Positions 61,525 through 64,000 of a stretch of DNA of 64,000 nucleotides are shown here, in pieces. Under the pieces are notes generated by a model that saw nothing but the letters and a program-made list of their open reading frames with translations, made no database searches and was not told the origin of the DNA. The number at the start of each line of letters is the position of its first letter. Within the stretch, counting starts at the first letter, position 1. This DNA comes from Neptunomonas qingdaonensis (GTDB lineage: Bacteria; Pseudomonadota; Gammaproteobacteria; Pseudomonadales; Balneatricaceae): positions 124,001 through 188,000 of the forward strand of contig NZ_FOOU01000006.1 of NCBI RefSeq assembly GCF_900113275.1, read 5' to 3'. Made by a program: the position numbers and the translations under genes.

Positions 61525-62469
61525 CTAAGCCCCCAGCATATACCCCTGAGCATCTGAATTCTCAGAATCGGTAATAGAGTCCAATGCTTTTTCGAGCCAC
61601 TGGCCTGTCTCACCGCGTAACCAGGAAGCAGACAACTCATTTTGTAATAACGCAGCCCAGTCTGTGACCGCCATTCTCGCAGGAATACTCAGGCGTTGAG
61701 GCAGGTGCTTTAAGATCGAGTACACTTCAAAAGGAATTTTAAAATCCCTGAACTGCCTGCGCGCAAACAGCTCCAATTGACGACCTGTGCAACGGGCAGG
61801 AACAATATCTCTAGCGGCTGCCACCTGCATCCAAGGATCGATCCCCCGAATACCCAGCTCTTCATGAGCCAATGGAAAAATCCCATACAGGTTAAATGCA
61901 CGCAGATAAATTTGACGCAGATAAGCATCATAGCACTGGTTTTCAATAGCTTCCAAGCGATCCATACCACTCATATGCTGCACATCAAGTGATGCAGCGG
62001 CTAAAGCATAAGAGCGCCCTAATATTGCCACCTCCATCAGATCATCACTCTCTTTTCTAATCCAGTGACTGATCGGACGCTCATGACGCCACAAGTTTGT
62101 CAGAAAAGCTTCATTGAGCTCAAAAGGCACATTTAAGTCAGTAACAACGCCACCAACACCGAAGCGCACCGCTATAAGATCGGTTTTAATACACCCCAGC
62201 AAGGCCTCGATAACGCGCCCGGCACGCTCATGAAAAATGACGTAGTCATCAGCATAAAGATCAATACTTTCTTCAGGGAAATTAAGTACCTGCACCAGAT
62301 CCGGGACAGACCATTCAGCCAGCAAGCGCAATTCGGCTTCTGTAACAACGTCATTGATTTTGCTATGAGGATTTAACAAGCAAACAGTCTTTGAGTTGCT
62401 GGATAAACCTTTCTCTATACCATCATCTGTCAAACTCGGCATTTGATAACAGTGGTTCAACATTAACAT
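61525..62469 (-). CDS. unrecognised 314-residue protein
   Basis: A 314-residue protein with no signal peptide or membrane span. I do not recognise the family. The ATG at 62469 is preferred over the GTG at 62484 because GGGG lies about nine bases upstream. It looks all-helical: the VVTEAELRLLAEWSVPDLVQVLNFP opening and two long helical regions (AILGRSYALAAASLDVQHM, DAYLRQIYLRAFNLYGIFPLAHEELG). It bears some resemblance to HDOD or regulatory helical domains but I cannot align a motif. It is convergent with arfB and shares its 3' repeat. Confidence 0.65.
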   Translation of the reverse strand: MLMLNHCYQMPSLTDDGIEKGLSSNSKTVCLLNPHSKINDVVTEAELRLLAEWSVPDLVQVLNFPEESIDLYADDYVIFHERAGRVIEALLGCIKTDLIAVRFGVGGVVTDLNVPFELNEAFLTNLWRHERPISHWIRKESDDLMEVAILGRSYALAAASLDVQHMSGMDRLEAIENQCYDAYLRQIYLRAFNLYGIFPLAHEELGIRGIDPWMQVAAARDIVPARCTGRQLELFARRQFRDFKIPFEVYSILKHLPQRLSIPARMAVTDWAALLQNELSASWLRGETGQWLEKALDSITDSENSDAQGYMLGA

Positions 62470-62635
62470 ACAAAGTATCCCCACTTAGTTCGTTGATTAG
62501 AATCAACATGAGCCGAGCCATTTCCTTGTAACTCCAACATTTGACGATACCTCCATCCATGAGTGAATCGCTGAATTCAATTTACTGGCTGGTAGTGTAG
62601 CATTATAGCTACAGATTCAGCCTTTGTTAAGCTTT

Positions 62636-63427
62636 TTAACCCTGGCCAACATCCACTCTGGCCATTATTTTATTCAACACGCGTGACGCTGCAACCATGC
62701 CGAATGTTGCCGTCACAACACTAGCGGCACCAAAGCCACCATCACAATCCAGCTTGGTCTGGCCATCAGCGATTATTTTCTGAGCACAAACCGATCCATC
62801 AGCTTGTGGATAGCGCAGTTGCTCCGTGGAATAAACACACTCAATACCAAACTTTTTACCGTTTTTATTAAATCCATAATGGCGTCTTAATACAGAACGG
62901 ACCTTAGCTGCCAAAGGGTCATTATAGGTTTTAGATAGATCGATCACGCTGACACATGTCGGATCCAACTGCCCACCAGCGCCGCCCACCGTCACAATAG
63001 GTATTTTAAAACGCTTACAAAATCCGATAAGCGCCGCTTTATCCTTAACACTATCAATAGCGTCAACCACATAATCAAAACAGTCGCGGATCAATTCAGG
63101 AATATTCTCACGATTAACGAACGCATGCTCTTCATGCACAAGACACTCAGGATTGATCAAACGAATGCGTTCGGCCATCACTGCAATTTTAGATTGCCCG
63201 ATCGTGCCATCCAGTGCATGAATCTGCCGGTTAATATTAGTTTCACAGATATCGTCCTGATCAATCAGCGTAATTTCACCTATGCCTGACCGCGCCAATG
63301 CCTCTGCCACCCATGAGCCAACACCGCCAATGCCGATAACACATACATGAGACTCTCGAAAACGATCTACGCCCTCGACACCATAAAGGCGCCGCGCTCC
63401 ACCAAAGCGATTATCAAATGAAGACAC
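62636..63427 (-). CDS. tcdA: tRNA threonylcarbamoyladenosine dehydratase TcdA
   Basis: TcdA (CsdL) is an E1-like enzyme that uses ATP to cyclise t6A37 in tRNA to ct6A. The 263-residue protein has the Rossmann nucleotide motif VIGIGGVGSWVAEALARSG (residues 31-49), the adenylation residues DQDDICETNINRQIHA, and the later VVDAIDSVKDKAALI segment. Length is usual. A zinc-ribbon gene lies 28 bases upstream in the same orientation, then hda. Confidence 0.94.
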   Translation of the reverse strand: MSSFDNRFGGARRLYGVEGVDRFRESHVCVIGIGGVGSWVAEALARSGIGEITLIDQDDICETNINRQIHALDGTIGQSKIAVMAERIRLINPECLVHEEHAFVNRENIPELIRDCFDYVVDAIDSVKDKAALIGFCKRFKIPIVTVGGAGGQLDPTCVSVIDLSKTYNDPLAAKVRSVLRRHYGFNKNGKKFGIECVYSTEQLRYPQADGSVCAQKIIADGQTKLDCDGGFGAASVVTATFGMVAASRVLNKIMARVDVGQG

Positions 63428-63455
63428 TATTCAACCTTATATCAATACGACTCTG

Positions 63456-63677
63456 TTACAGCTCGTCTTCCGTTAATTCGGTAAAGACCTGCTGACCACA
63501 CTTATTACAAGTGCCTTCTACAAAAATAGTTCCATCCAGCAGATACTCAAGCGGCGTATGCATCCCTAAATCCGCTGCCTGACAATTATCACACCATGTT
63601 TGATCCAGAAATGCTTGCTGCTCTTCTTCATCACGTGCAAAAAAATCACGGACGGTTCTTTGATCATCTGTAGACAT
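63456..63677 (-). CDS. small zinc-ribbon protein
   Basis: A 73-residue acidic protein with two CxxC pairs: Cys29/Cys32 in WCDNCQAADLG and Cys57/Cys60 in GTCNKCGQQVF. This is a zinc-ribbon arrangement. No family name is evident. It lies between tcdA and hda on the same strand, with 28 bases to tcdA. It could help a tRNA- or replication-linked protein but nothing in the sequence shows this. Confidence 0.78.
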   Translation of the reverse strand: MSTDDQRTVRDFFARDEEEQQAFLDQTWCDNCQAADLGMHTPLEYLLDGTIFVEGTCNKCGQQVFTELTEDEL

Positions 63678-63749
63678 ATTATTTATTCCTGGCGCTTCAC
63701 AAGCACATTACTTAACGAGGCTTATCATTAAAAGTGTAACCAGAGGATC

Positions 63750-63772
63750 AGGAGCGCTATTTACGCTCCTGT
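63750..63772. terminator. hairpin downstream of hda
   Basis: CAGGAGCG pairs exactly with CGCTCCTG around a seven-base loop. Few T residues follow on either strand, so it is a weak terminator candidate between hda and the zinc-ribbon gene. Confidence 0.45.
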
Positions 63773-63798
63773 TTATGCATAGGCTACTAATACATAAG

Positions 63799-64000
63799 CT
63801 ACCAGCCCATTTCCTGCTTAATAAAAGGAATGGTAACTTTTCTTTTAGCCATCAGGGACGCCTTATCCAAACGATCAAGCATAAGGCACAAATCATTCAT
63901 ACTACGACTGGCATGATGTACCAGGTATTTAGCAACATCCTCAGCCAGATCTATGCCGCGAATTTTTGCACGTAGTTGTATCGCCTGCACTTTGTCATCA
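63799..64000 (-). CDS. hda: DnaA regulatory inactivator Hda, C-terminal part
   Basis: The frame is open to the window edge, so only the 3' end of the gene is present. The C-terminal 67 residues match Hda: QAIQLRAKIRGIDLAEDVAKYL, then RSMNDLCLMLDRLDKASLMAKRKVTIPFIKQEM. Hda binds the beta clamp and promotes ATP hydrolysis by DnaA, preventing re-initiation. The N-terminal clamp-binding motif and the Walker motifs lie outside the window. The stop is TAG at 63799-63801. Confidence 0.9.
   Translation of the reverse strand, partial: DDKVQAIQLRAKIRGIDLAEDVAKYLVHHASRSMNDLCLMLDRLDKASLMAKRKVTIPFIKQEMGW

Noticed and set aside
61323-61640. ORF with VNSS-type five-residue repeats
   Set aside because: It is the antisense of arfB plus the 15-bp DNA repeat; the protein repeat is only a reading of that DNA repeat.
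1-64000. CRISPR array, prophage or insertion sequence
   Set aside because: No regularly spaced direct repeats with unique spacers, no transposase or integrase frames and no phage structural genes were seen.

Overview
The window is a 64 kb chromosomal segment of a Gram-negative gammaproteobacterium. The evidence is the BamC lipoprotein, the lon-hupB-ppiD order, ppsA/ppsR, Hda, NfuA, TcdA, ArfB and the dapA-bamC / bcp / perM / tusA / bepA neighbourhood. The moderate GC content, PEP-CTERM protein, 532-residue type isocitrate lyase and lysine/glutarate catabolic operon suggest a marine member of the Oceanospirillales group (Amphritea/Neptunomonas-like). That placement is inference; no rRNA gene is present. 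Coding density is high and I see no insertion sequence, prophage or CRISPR array.

Region by region. 1-4.1 kb: an alpha/beta hydrolase, then trmJ, a small helical protein and the ribosomal-protein hydroxylase roxA in one tight unit, and a helix-hairpin-helix protein with a histone-like linker. 4.1-9.3 kb: a LysR regulator divergent from isocitrate lyase, an ADP-ribosyltransferase-fold candidate, and a crotonase. 9.3-13.1 kb: a PEP-CTERM surface protein beside a large TPR protein of the PEP-CTERM/exosortase system. 13.2-18.2 kb: TauE-like exporter, ppsA, DTW protein and divergent ppsR. 18.3-22.7 kb: an MMPL/RND transporter, LolA-like protein and outer-membrane barrel in one operon. 22.7-28.5 kb: an operon for the lower lysine/5-aminovalerate route (gcdH, CoA-transferase, gabD-like, gabT-like) with a cupin-XRE regulator downstream. 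28.5-29.0 kb: a 520 bp AT-rich gap with palindromes and a strongly foldable GC-rich element. 29-32.3 kb: Asp/Glu racemase with a GcvA-like regulator, a tiny protein and a KAS III-like synthase. 32.4-37.3 kb: ppiD, tRNA-Asp, hupB, lon.

37.5-49.8 kb: nfuA, a Kef-type antiporter, trpD2-like ybiB, rlmD-rluA, a 2-hydroxyacid dehydrogenase, dapA-bamC, bcp, perM-like, tusA-like, bepA. 49.9-52.5 kb: a TetR regulator divergent from an isolated and divergent trpBA pair. 52.5-55.5 kb: a bufferin-type copper-peptide operon (DUF2282 precursor, DUF692/MNIO enzyme, DUF2063 partner, DoxX), with 8 bp tandem repeats upstream and a possible tiny secreted Cys peptide downstream. 55.7-64 kb: hisC, rarD, a degenerate GGDEF protein, trhO, DUF3617, arfB, an unrecognised 314-residue protein, tcdA, a zinc-ribbon protein and the 3' end of hda.

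The most interesting parts are the bufferin operon with its flanking elements, the divergent trpBA pair, the GGDEF protein that lost its active site but kept the I-site, the ART-fold candidate, the structured element at 28.9 kb, and a recurring habit of short degenerate tandem repeats at gene ends.
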